Source: Nitrososphaerota archaeon
GTDB lineage: Archaea > Thermoproteota > Nitrososphaeria > Nitrososphaerales > Nitrososphaeraceae
Length of the DNA stretch: 18,234 bases
Assembly: GCA_005877345.1 (NCBI GenBank)
Contig: VBPR01000202.1
Coordinates: 1 to 18,234 of the forward strand
Reading direction: 5' to 3'
Shown here piece by piece: positions 1 to 6,409 of the stretch (position 1 is the first letter of the stretch; every line of letters begins with the position of its first letter). The notes beneath the pieces were generated by a model that saw nothing but the letters and a program-made list of their open reading frames with translations, ran no database searches and was not told the DNA's origin. The translations under genes and the position numbers were made by a program.

Positions 1-172
1 ATGTTGGCCCATAATTTGTTACAACACCTATGATATTCAATTTACCGCTAGAATCAATAAAGTTGGATCCTGAAGAAATTCTAATATCCACTCCATAAAG
101 TGGAATAAAGTAAAATTGGAAAATGCACAGTGTGAAGGAAAATGTAATCAGAATAATTATAATTTGGTTCAC
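1..172 (-). CDS. Exported/membrane-anchored protein, 5' part only (C-terminus outside the window)
   Basis: The reverse strand is open from a GTG codon at 172 to the window edge, giving the first 57 residues of a protein. Residues 2-24 are almost entirely hydrophobic (MNQIIIILITFSF at the start), so this is a signal peptide or signal anchor. The following residues (roughly IRISSGSNFIDSSGKL, then IIGVVTNYGP) look like the first strands of an extracytoplasmic beta-domain; a 'g-V-x-N-x-G' pattern of this kind is common in secreted archaeal proteins. An AT-rich box on the minus strand (191-204) lies about 26 nt upstream of the GTG, consistent with a leaderless mRNA and supporting this start. I do not recognise the family, and the function is unknown. 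Confidence 0.6.
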   Translation of the reverse strand, partial: MNQIIIILITFSFTLCIFQFYFIPLYGVDIRISSGSNFIDSSGKLNIIGVVTNYGPT

Positions 173-190
173 AATAATATATACTGGAAA

Positions 191-204
191 GTAAAATAAA
201 TATC
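191..204 (-). promoter_or_regulatory. TATA box of the partial exported-protein gene
   Basis: The minus strand reads gatatttattttac. Its centre is about 26 nt upstream of the GTG at 172, which places transcription initiation at or next to the start codon (leaderless arrangement). This is inference from spacing and base composition only. Confidence 0.4.
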
Positions 205-250
205 ATTCTGAATTGGAGCAAGTAATCTTTTATCATAAAGTAAAAAAATT

Positions 251-1132
251 TTAGATCTTGTCAGTAGATATTTTGTCAAATGGCATCATTACTTTTGGCA
301 GATTTTCTATCAAGTCAGTGGCTACCATATGAAGTCCAACCTGTTCAAACGCAACATGGGCGGCCAAACCGTTAAAATAAATTCCTAGAGCAGATGCATC
401 AAAGGCGGAATTTATCTTTGAATAAAGCGCGGCCACAAGTCCTGCAAGCACATCGCCGGTTCCTCCAACAGTCATCGCAGGAGTACTCCTTTTTATTGTT
501 GCAACTTTGCCACTATGATCAGCTATCACATTTAACCATCCTTTTAGAATTATGGTAATTTTATATCTAGTTGCCATTCTTGATACGCTTGATACAATTT
601 CACTTTTGCTGATTCCCACTTCTTCATTAAAAATTCTTTTGAATTCGCCAGGATGTGGAGTGATAATAGTATCAGTCTCTGTAATTTCTGTAATGATTCT
701 TGGAATTAGCGCAGAAGCATCAAGTACAAGTCTTGTTCCGTTTTCCTTCAGCTTCTTGACAAGTGAATTTAAAGCTTCAGCCTTGGATATTGTCATTCCC
801 ATCCCGATAGTTGCTGTATGTGGTATCTTTGGAAGACCCTTAACCAATCGGTTTGCAGATCCGATTGTAAGCGAATTATCAGTCATGGGCAATGCAATGA
901 TATTTGGGGAATATGACCTTATCGCGTTAATAATAATTCTAGGCACTGCAGTATAAACCAAGTCAGCGCCGGCACGTAATGCAGTTAGTGATGCCAAAAG
1001 TGGAGCGCCATGATACAGACTGCTGCCACCTACAACGAGCACTATTCCATTATCTCCTTTCTTAGAATTATCATGGCGAGCCTTTACATGATTTTTTACA
1101 TAGTTTTCAGTTATGGGAAATAATTCTGTCAA
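251..1132 (-). CDS. nnrD: ADP-dependent NAD(P)H-hydrate dehydratase (NnrD/CARKD, ribokinase-like fold)
   Basis: A 293-residue cytosolic repair enzyme that dehydrates the damaged cofactor NAD(P)HX (S-form) back to NAD(P)H at the expense of ADP (EC 4.2.1.136). Family hallmarks are all present: a KGDNGIVLVVGG N-terminal strand-loop (25-36), the GAPLLASLTALRAGADLV helix (42-59), TPHPGEF (158-164) and the nucleotide/catalytic loop GGTGDVLAGL (223-232), whose Asp227 is the expected catalytic base. The N-terminal epimerase domain (NnrE) found fused in many bacteria is absent, so this is the stand-alone dehydratase domain. The start is TTG at 1132: no in-frame ATG/GTG lies between it and an upstream stop, and it keeps the full conserved N-terminus. 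It precedes the partial exported gene on the same strand with an independent-looking gap of 78 nt. Confidence 0.9.
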   Translation of the reverse strand: MTELFPITENYVKNHVKARHDNSKKGDNGIVLVVGGSSLYHGAPLLASLTALRAGADLVYTAVPRIIINAIRSYSPNIIALPMTDNSLTIGSANRLVKGLPKIPHTATIGMGMTISKAEALNSLVKKLKENGTRLVLDASALIPRIITEITETDTIITPHPGEFKRIFNEEVGISKSEIVSSVSRMATRYKITIILKGWLNVIADHSGKVATIKRSTPAMTVGGTGDVLAGLVAALYSKINSAFDASALGIYFNGLAAHVAFEQVGLHMVATDLIENLPKVMMPFDKISTDKI

Positions 1133-1377
1133 TGTTTACTATCATATGTTACACCTTTGCCTAAAACCTTCCTAAAAAAGGCAGACCTAGAGTTCAATCA
1201 TACACAAACTGATTAACTGTTCTCATCAGATTGTCTAAAAATAACTTCAATAAAACTCGTAAAACTCGTGAGCTGTAATTGACAAAGAAGACTGGAATTT
1301 ATAATGGTCTTTTTGTTTAATCGATTATGTTTATTTTACTTTGATGTTCCGTCCCACTTTTACAACCTTAGAGAAAA

Positions 1378-2451
1378 TCATTCTATAAAATGAAACCATC
1401 TCTTACTCTTCTTTTGAAGAGATCCCACAATTGGAATACTATGTCCACATTGTATGCAACAATTTTTTTGATCTAGATTCCACTCCTCAACATTAAACCC
1501 GTACCTTTGAATTACCAAGTAACCGCACTCAGGACAGTAAGTGTTTTCCAACTTGTGTCCCGGTACATTGCCAATGTAAACATATTCTAATCCAACCTGC
1601 TTCGCTATCCCATAATGTTTTTCCAGAGTTAAAACAGGAGTCGACTCAAACTCCATCATCTTGTAGTCAGGATGAAAACGCAGAAAATGAACTGGAGTAT
1701 CTGGCCCTAGCTCGTCATAAACAAACTTGCATAGATTTAGGGCAGAATCCAAATTGTCACCAACCTGAGGAACGATAAGATCAGTTATCTCGATGTGGAT
1801 ATTAGTTTTTAATTTTATTTCTTTTAGAGTTGAAAATATTGGTTCTGAACTAGGAATTCCAATATAACGTCTTACAAACTCCTGATTTCCGCTACCTTTA
1901 AAATCTACCGTTATACAATCCAAAAATTTTGACATCATATTAACGGATTCCGGCGTATCATATCCGTTAGATACGAAAATGTTGAAAATTCCTTTTTTAT
2001 GTGCTTCAATTCCACAATCTTTTGCAAATTCCATAAAAATTGATGGTTCATTGTACGTATAGGCGATACCTTGTGCGCCATAAAATTGCGCCTTGTCTAC
2101 TACTTCTGATGGAGTCATTTCGGTTCCCTCTATTTTTCTTCTCTGTGATATGTCATAATTTTGACAGTATTTACACAGCCAATTGCAACCAGTTGTAGCA
2201 ATCGAGTATATTGAAGAACCAGGCATATAATGAATAACAGGCTTCTTTTCAATTGGATCAATGTGTCCTGCAATTACTTTTCCATATACATATAGCCATA
2301 ATTTATCGTTATTAACACCTCTAATTCCACAAAGTCCTATTTTTCCCTCAGGAATTTCACATTTCCTGGCGCATGCAGTACACCGGATTCTCCCATTTTG
2401 AAGCTTCGTGAATAATTCTGCTTCTTTACCAATTATTTCTACAGACGCCAT
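1378..2451 (-). CDS. amrS: AmmeMemoRadiSam system radical SAM enzyme (AmrS)
   Basis: A 357-residue radical SAM protein of the PflA-like AmrS family. The [4Fe-4S]/SAM motif CX3CX2C is at Cys89, Cys93 and Cys96 (CNWLCKYCQN). An N-terminal Cys cluster (Cys24, 27, 31, 41) is typical of the family. Residues ~306-343 form a C-terminal zinc ribbon (CPECG ... CIQCG). AmrS genes travel, in the same genomes, with AMMECR1 and Memo-like proteins; the chemistry of the system was not settled in anything I can rely on here, and neither partner lies in this window. The ATG at 2451 is favoured because a TATA box (2475-2484) sits 28 nt upstream, giving a leaderless transcript. The gene is transcribed away from the tRNA-Glu gene and towards nnrD, separated from it by 245 nt. 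Confidence 0.9.
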   Translation of the reverse strand: MASVEIIGKEAELFTKLQNGRIRCTACARKCEIPEGKIGLCGIRGVNNDKLWLYVYGKVIAGHIDPIEKKPVIHYMPGSSIYSIATTGCNWLCKYCQNYDISQRRKIEGTEMTPSEVVDKAQFYGAQGIAYTYNEPSIFMEFAKDCGIEAHKKGIFNIFVSNGYDTPESVNMMSKFLDCITVDFKGSGNQEFVRRYIGIPSSEPIFSTLKEIKLKTNIHIEITDLIVPQVGDNLDSALNLCKFVYDELGPDTPVHFLRFHPDYKMMEFESTPVLTLEKHYGIAKQVGLEYVYIGNVPGHKLENTYCPECGYLVIQRYGFNVEEWNLDQKNCCIQCGHSIPIVGSLQKKSKRWFHFIE

Positions 2452-2474
2452 TAGTTATCATATAGCACAAAGAA

Positions 2475-2484
2475 CTTTATAAAT
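2475..2484 (-). promoter_or_regulatory. TATA box of amrS
   Basis: The minus strand reads atttataaag, close to the archaeal TATA consensus. Its centre is ~28 nt from the amrS ATG at 2451, predicting a leaderless or near-leaderless mRNA. Confidence 0.5.
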
Positions 2485-2666
2485 CACACTAGAAACTTAT
2501 AACTTAGACTTAAGCAATAGCAAGTCGTACAAGACAAATTCTATTACGTGTAAACTTAGTTTACCATTAATTCTCTGAAACTTGATTTATGAAATAATGA
2601 TGTGTCTTATTCGGTATACATTATGAAATATCTTCTAGAAAATGAAATGAAAATTTCAACATAAGT

Positions 2667-2674
2667 TTTATATG
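2667..2674 (+). promoter_or_regulatory. TATA box of the tRNA-Glu gene
   Basis: tttatatg is centred ~28 nt upstream of the mature tRNA 5' end at 2699, the usual archaeal distance, so the primary transcript would begin at or just before the mature 5' end. Confidence 0.55.
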
Positions 2675-2698
2675 AAGAAAATAATCCAATTTTCTATC

Positions 2699-2774
2699 GC
2701 TCCGATGGTGTAGGCCGGTTAAGCATTTCGCCCTCTCGAGGCGACGATCCCGGGTTCAAATCCCGGTCGGAGCA
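2699..2774 (+). tRNA. tRNA-Glu, anticodon CTC
   Basis: A complete cloverleaf of 76 nt can be folded by eye. The acceptor stem is GCTCCGA/TCGGAGC with discriminator A at 2774. The D stem is GTGT/GCAT with two G-T wobbles. The anticodon stem is TCGCC/GGCGA with loop CTCTCGA, giving anticodon CTC. The variable region is CGATC, and the T arm is CCGGG-TTCAAAT-CCCGG. CCA is not encoded (the next bases are ctc), as in many archaeal tRNA genes. No intron is present. The overall sequence is the canonical archaeal tRNA-Glu pattern. Confidence 0.95.
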
Positions 2775-2963
2775 CTCAAACCACAAGATTCTGCAGTCCG
2801 GTAAAATCTCTTCATCTACTCATGATTATTATTCGAGTTATAGGGGGACTACCATTATCATCATTATCCTGTAGTAAAAAAATAATCATTGAGTAAAAAT
2901 ATTATCTTTGCGTATACACCAGTTTGGCATCTTCATATGAGTTGAACTAGCAAGGAGGTTGAG

Positions 2964-3125
2964 CTAACTCTTTTTTTTCCTGACTATAACTGAATGACCT
3001 TCTTTAATATGATAATAGTAATGGTGTTTGGATAATTCATTTATGCTGTCTTCGGAGAAATAATCATCATTGTATCTAGCCAAAATTATTTCGCAATCCT
3101 GACAGTAGATCTCTTTGAATGACAC
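2964..3125 (-). CDS. Small Cys/His-rich (zinc-binding-like) protein, 53 residues
   Basis: The reverse strand is open from GTG at 3125 to TAG at 2964. The 53-residue product starts MSFKEIYCQDCEIILARYN. It has a CxxC knuckle (Cys8, Cys11) followed about 23 residues later by a histidine cluster (His34, His35, His39, His44 in SKHHYYYHIKEGH) and a basic tail. A C2-H2/H3 arrangement of this size is what a single zinc finger looks like; zinc binding is inference. An in-frame stop lies two codons upstream of the GTG, so no longer start is possible. A TATA-like gttaaataaac (3153-3163, minus) lies ~33 nt upstream. It follows endA on the same strand after 37 nt. I do not recognise a named family. The ordered Cys/His spacing and promoter argue for a real gene. 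Confidence 0.6.
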   Translation of the reverse strand: MSFKEIYCQDCEIILARYNDDYFSEDSINELSKHHYYYHIKEGHSVIVRKKKS

Positions 3126-3152
3126 TACCTACATTTGACTTTTTCAAAATTT

Positions 3153-3163
3153 GTTTATTTAAC
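3153..3163 (-). promoter_or_regulatory. TATA-like box for the small Cys/His protein
   Basis: The minus strand reads gttaaataaac, overlapping the last codon of endA. Its centre is ~33 nt from the GTG at 3125, so the mRNA would have a very short leader. It suggests that the mini-protein can be expressed independently of endA. Confidence 0.35.
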
Positions 3164-3759
3164 TATTTTCTTTCTTTAAGGGCTAAAGTTGTCTCTTGCT
3201 TTTTGTTCTCACTAAATTTCATATTGGTTAGCTTGTAATAAATTACCTCACCGCGTCTTTCTACAACTGCAGCTATTGCGTTTTTTCCCATAGTCTCTAT
3301 TTCTCGTACATGCTTTGAAAGTTCTCCGACCTTTACATTAATCCCTTCGTTAACGCAAAAAATTACGTATTTTGCGCGTTTCTTTTCATATCCTCCCCTT
3401 TCATATACCCTAAAATCTGTACCAAATCCAAATCCCTCTTTTACAACGTAGCCTCTACTTCTTAGGTCTCTGTATACAAGAAATTTTGTAACTATCTCCT
3501 TATCGTATTTTAATGCTTGTTTCATTAGATCGCTGAAGTCAACAACATCCCCATTAGTAATGACGAGTTTATTCAAATGAAGCAGATAGAGTGCTTCGTA
3601 AGTTTCCAGGAAGTAATTATTGTCTTCTTTGTCACCATATCCTTTATTGCGAAGCTGATCTTGAGATCTAAAATCATCAATTTTTATCAAGCATTTTTTA
3701 GTCAGAACCCCCTGAATTATGTTTTGGAATTCACTATTCTGATCTTCTTCTGGAGACAT
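3163..3759 (-). CDS. endA: tRNA-intron endonuclease (EndA family) lacking the usual catalytic His
   Basis: A 198-residue protein of the archaeal tRNA-splicing endonuclease family, which cleaves bulge-helix-bulge introns out of pre-tRNAs. The C-terminal nuclease domain is clear: YRDLRSRGYVVKEGFGFGTDFRVYERG (96-122) matches the family block containing the catalytic Tyr (here Tyr119), and the C-terminal block (~155-177, MGKNAIAAVVERRGEVIYY) supplies the conserved Lys (Lys159). The family's His, normally ~10 residues after the Tyr in an H-S-x-Y context, is replaced: the aligned position is Arg128 in KRAKYVIF. The N-terminal ~90 residues match the usual small N-terminal domain in length, so this is a one-domain subunit rather than a fused form. 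ATG at 3759 is supported by the shared TATA box at 3786-3794. The protein could be the structural subunit of a heterotetramer; see findings. Confidence 0.85.
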   Translation of the reverse strand: MSPEEDQNSEFQNIIQGVLTKKCLIKIDDFRSQDQLRNKGYGDKEDNNYFLETYEALYLLHLNKLVITNGDVVDFSDLMKQALKYDKEIVTKFLVYRDLRSRGYVVKEGFGFGTDFRVYERGGYEKKRAKYVIFCVNEGINVKVGELSKHVREIETMGKNAIAAVVERRGEVIYYKLTNMKFSENKKQETTLALKERK

Positions 3760-3785
3760 AACGATTAAATCACTCTGAAAGTTGG

Positions 3786-3794
3786 ATTTAAGTA
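3786..3794. promoter_or_regulatory. Shared TATA-like box of the divergent endA / rpl10e promoters
   Basis: The 54-bp region between the endA ATG (3759, minus) and the rpl10e ATG (3814, plus) contains one good AT box, atttaagta, which reads tacttaaat on the other strand. Its centre is ~24 nt from rpl10e and ~31 nt from endA, so the same box could position RNA polymerase for either direction. Confidence 0.4.
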
Positions 3795-3813
3795 TTAAAA
3801 CAAGTGATGAGTT

Positions 3814-4329
3814 ATGAAAGGCGTTAATTACAGGGAAACAAGGGGAATGCCATATGTGAGAAGAGAATACATCTCTGGAAAACCTCAGCTAAAAATTGCA
3901 AGGTTCTCTTCGGGGCAGTCTAAAGTAGATTATGATTACAAACTTGAATTAATTATTAGTGAAAAAATCCAGATTAGACACAATGCGCTAGAAGCAGCAA
4001 GATTGGCGGCAAACAAGACAATGTCTCAAGCAGGGGACATGAGTTTTTTTTCCAGACTTACAATTTATCCTCATTGCGTGCTACGTGAAAATAAAATGAT
4101 TGCAACTGCCGGGGCAGATAGATTGCAAGAAGGAATGAGGAGAGCGTTTGGCAAAGCTACTGGACTTGCCGCCAGGGTCAAACCAGAACAATCAATATTT
4201 GAAGCGTACGTTTCAAAGGCAAACTTAGAACTTGCAAAGCGCGGGTTTAAGGTTGCATCAAGCAAATTAGGCTGTCCAACAACTGTCAAAATAACTTTAT
4301 TAAAAAATAATGCAATAGAGGATAATTAA
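3814..4329 (+). CDS. rpl10e: Large-subunit ribosomal protein uL16 (archaeal L10e)
   Basis: A 171-residue protein of the L10e/L16 family, which sits near the peptidyl-transferase centre and the A-site tRNA elbow of the 50S subunit. The archaeal pattern is clear: an N-terminal RETRGMPYVRREYISGKPQLKI block, the conserved ALEAARLAANK helix (residues ~58-68), a basic GMRRAFGKATGLAARV loop (~108-123) corresponding to the flexible P-site loop, and a C-terminal SKLGCPTTVKI strand. Length matches archaeal homologues (~170). The first residue of the ATG frame begins directly in the conserved region, so the start is not in doubt. It is divergently paired with endA and followed by a 450-bp stretch without a recognised gene. 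Confidence 0.95.
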   Translation: MKGVNYRETRGMPYVRREYISGKPQLKIARFSSGQSKVDYDYKLELIISEKIQIRHNALEAARLAANKTMSQAGDMSFFSRLTIYPHCVLRENKMIATAGADRLQEGMRRAFGKATGLAARVKPEQSIFEAYVSKANLELAKRGFKVASSKLGCPTTVKITLLKNNAIEDN

Positions 4330-4779
4330 TACAAAGTCTAATCCTTAGATTACCGTTTGTATGTCAAGGATGTAGTACAATTCGGTCATGTTTTGTTTAT
4401 ATTGCAGACAACGAATTATAATCTTCTGTTAATTGTATTATGTCCAGTTAATCCGGATGGTAAAATTTATCACAAGGATCTGACCAAAGGATACCAAATT
4501 TGGTAAATGTTTTCAAGCTAACAAAAATTAACTAAAAATCATTGCAGATGTAAAGAACGAAACATAAAAAATTGTTCCTTATCATTCATCTTTTAATGAA
4601 AAGAAGTTACGTCATTTGTGGACTGCTGCATTCAATTCATTTATTTCAGAGTTGTTACAATTTAACGTTATCTTACCATCCAAGATTAATATCTAATTTT
4701 CAAGATTGCCTAAACCCATCTTTTGTTTGTAAAGTATTATAATGGAAAGGCAATTATAGCCTTTAAGGGAAGAAATAAT
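4330..4779. other. 450-bp intergenic stretch without a recognised gene; one 14-bp palindrome
   Basis: I checked both strands and found no open frame longer than ~20 codons with a credible start. The only ordered element is a perfect palindrome taccaaat/ttggta at 4492-4505, in a slightly GC-richer patch (~4450-4505). AT boxes near the right end (4734-4742 and 4752-4759) belong to the promoter of the next gene. Confidence 0.5.
4752..4759 (+). promoter_or_regulatory. TATA-like box upstream of the 4780 gene
   Basis: aattatag is centred 25 nt upstream of ATG 4780. This spacing favours ATG 4780 over a longer in-frame ATG at 4723, which would put the box inside the coding region. Confidence 0.35.
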
Positions 4780-5118
4780 ATGGCAAGCATGAAAAAAGAC
4801 TTTGTTGTTGCACGCATAGAAGCTGCACAGGATGGAAGTCCTTACGTTTACGTTGGTTTTAGTGATCCTAATGATTACAAGAACGAAAAACCTATGAACC
4901 CATTTGGTTCTAATGTTATGGCATTTTCCTCTCCAGAAGACATGATGAAAAATCTTCCAAAAGCTATGGGAAATATCTCAAGAATGATGGCAGGTGGAGG
5001 TGCTAGTGATTCCCCAACATTCAAAATTAGTGTAAGGGATTACGAAGACATTGGAATTAGAGTGGGAGATAAAGTTACAATAGAAATACGAAAATCGGAT
5101 AATAATCTCTACACATAG
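4780..5118 (+). CDS. Uncharacterised 112-residue protein
   Basis: The product starts MASMKKDFVVARIEAAQDG. It is a small soluble protein with two beta-rich ends (VVARIEAAQDGSPYVYVGFSD near the N-terminus; FKISVRDYEDIGIRVGDKVTIEIRK at the C-terminus) separated by a Met/Gly-rich middle (PEDMMKNLPKAMGNISRMMAGGG, ~51-73). The C-terminal 'GIRVGDKVTIEI' phrase resembles small beta-barrel surfaces, but I recognise no family. An in-frame ATG at 4723 would add 19 residues of unrelated character and overlap the promoter, so 4780 is chosen. Its codon usage and well-formed beta strands look like a genuine gene. It lies 102 nt upstream of pgk on the same strand, but pgk has its own TATA box. Confidence 0.75.
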   Translation: MASMKKDFVVARIEAAQDGSPYVYVGFSDPNDYKNEKPMNPFGSNVMAFSSPEDMMKNLPKAMGNISRMMAGGGASDSPTFKISVRDYEDIGIRVGDKVTIEIRKSDNNLYT

Positions 5119-5194
5119 TCTAGCAGTTAATAATCATTCATTATAACTCAGTCATGTTTTGAGTCAAGGCAGAGAAAAGTTTATCCTAGTAGCA

Positions 5195-5202
5195 TTTAAA
5201 AC
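5195..5202 (+). promoter_or_regulatory. TATA box of pgk
   Basis: tttaaaac is centred ~23-26 nt upstream of the TTG at 5221, predicting a leaderless transcript and supporting the TTG as the true start. Confidence 0.5.
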
Positions 5203-5220
5203 CCATATTTGGAAAAATAA

Positions 5221-6408
5221 TTGCTTAGATCAATATCAGACCTTGATGATATCCAATATTATGGAAAGAAGGTCTTAGTCAGAGTAGACTTTAACGTAAC
5301 TATTGACAACAGTTTAGTTACTGAAGACTATCGAATTAGAAGCGCAATTCCCACAATTGAATATCTTGTAAAAAGAGGAGCTAAAGTCATTTTGGCTTCC
5401 CATTTGGGCAGACCTAAATACCGTAATCAAAATAATTCACTTGGGCCTGTAGCTGTAAGATTGAAAGAAATACTCAGTAGAAAAGTTGATTTTATCAACG
5501 ACTGTATTGGTACCGAAGTACATACAAAGATAGAGAAGCTGAATTATGGAAGTATTTTACTATTAGAAAATTTAAGATATTATTCTGAAGAGCAGAACAA
5601 TGATCCTGAATTTTGTAAATCCATTTCATCATTGGCAGATATTTACGTAAATGATGCTTTTAGCACATCGCACAGAAAACATGCTTCGACGTATGGAGCT
5701 GTAAAGAATTTTGATATTCGATTGTCAGGATTTAGTTTGATAAAGGAAATAGAATATCTTTCGATGATAAGATATAATCCAAGAAAACCATTTACCCTAG
5801 TGATAGGAGGTTCAAAAATTAAGGACAAAATTGGGGCATTGGAAAATCTACTACCAAAAGCAGACAAATTACTAATTGGAGGTGGAGCTGCTTACACATT
5901 TCTTAAGGCAAAAGGATTTAAAATTGGTAATTCGTTATTTGACGAGGAACATTTTGATTGGGTGAAAAGTGCACTTTCTTCGTTTGGTGAAAAGATTCTA
6001 CTTCCACTTGACCATATAGTCTCTTCTGAGGAAAACTCATTTTCAACCGTTTCTGGTGACATACCAGATGGAATGTGTGGAGTTGATATTGGTAATGAAA
6101 CTTCTAGGATATATTCTTCAGAAATCGGTGGGAACGGGTTTGGTACCATTTTTTGGAATGGACCAATGGGAATGTTTGAAGTCGGACATTTTGCAGGTGG
6201 AACCATGAATGTTGCAAAGAGTATGGCTCTTGCATTTTGGAGAGGCGCTATGACACTTGTCGGCGGTGGGGACACAATTGTAGCTCTCAAAAAATCGGGG
6301 GTTTCAGAGAGTGAAGTAACACACTTATCAACTGGAGGTGGAGCAACATTGAGATTTTTGGCTGGAGATAAAATGCCAGGGATTGAGGCTCTTGAACAGG
6401 CTAATTAA
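5221..6408 (+). CDS. pgk: Phosphoglycerate kinase
   Basis: A 395-residue enzyme interconverting 3-phosphoglycerate/ATP and 1,3-bisphosphoglycerate/ADP. In an autotrophic archaeon it runs mainly in the gluconeogenic direction. All family blocks are visible: VLVRVDFNV (18-26), SHLGRP (60-65), the LLENLRYYSEE loop, VNDAFSTSHRKHAS with its substrate-binding Arg/His, VIGGSKIKDKI, FWNGPMGMFE, and the C-terminal nucleotide loop VGGGDT with STGGGATLRFLAG. Length is normal for an archaeal PGK. The start is TTG at 5221: VLVRVD then falls at residue 18, as in other PGKs, and the TATA spacing agrees. The stop lies 1 bp from the stop of the convergent Vgb-like gene. Confidence 0.96.
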   Translation: MLRSISDLDDIQYYGKKVLVRVDFNVTIDNSLVTEDYRIRSAIPTIEYLVKRGAKVILASHLGRPKYRNQNNSLGPVAVRLKEILSRKVDFINDCIGTEVHTKIEKLNYGSILLLENLRYYSEEQNNDPEFCKSISSLADIYVNDAFSTSHRKHASTYGAVKNFDIRLSGFSLIKEIEYLSMIRYNPRKPFTLVIGGSKIKDKIGALENLLPKADKLLIGGGAAYTFLKAKGFKIGNSLFDEEHFDWVKSALSSFGEKILLPLDHIVSSEENSFSTVSGDIPDGMCGVDIGNETSRIYSSEIGGNGFGTIFWNGPMGMFEVGHFAGGTMNVAKSMALAFWRGAMTLVGGGDTIVALKKSGVSESEVTHLSTGGGATLRFLAGDKMPGIEALEQAN

Positions 6409-6409
6409 A

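Noticed and set aside
552..956. 134-codon open frame on the plus strand opposite nnrD
   Set aside because: It lies wholly antisense to a clearly conserved enzyme; its hydrophobic composition is the mirror of nnrD codons, and there is no promoter.
1253..1270. Tandem aaaactcgt aaaactcgt
   Set aside because: Two 9-bp units only; too few for a meaningful repeat array.
2860..2869. atcattatcc shared with the structured element at 10901-10910
   Set aside because: A 10-bp AT-rich match without further similarity around it; expected by chance in 18 kb.
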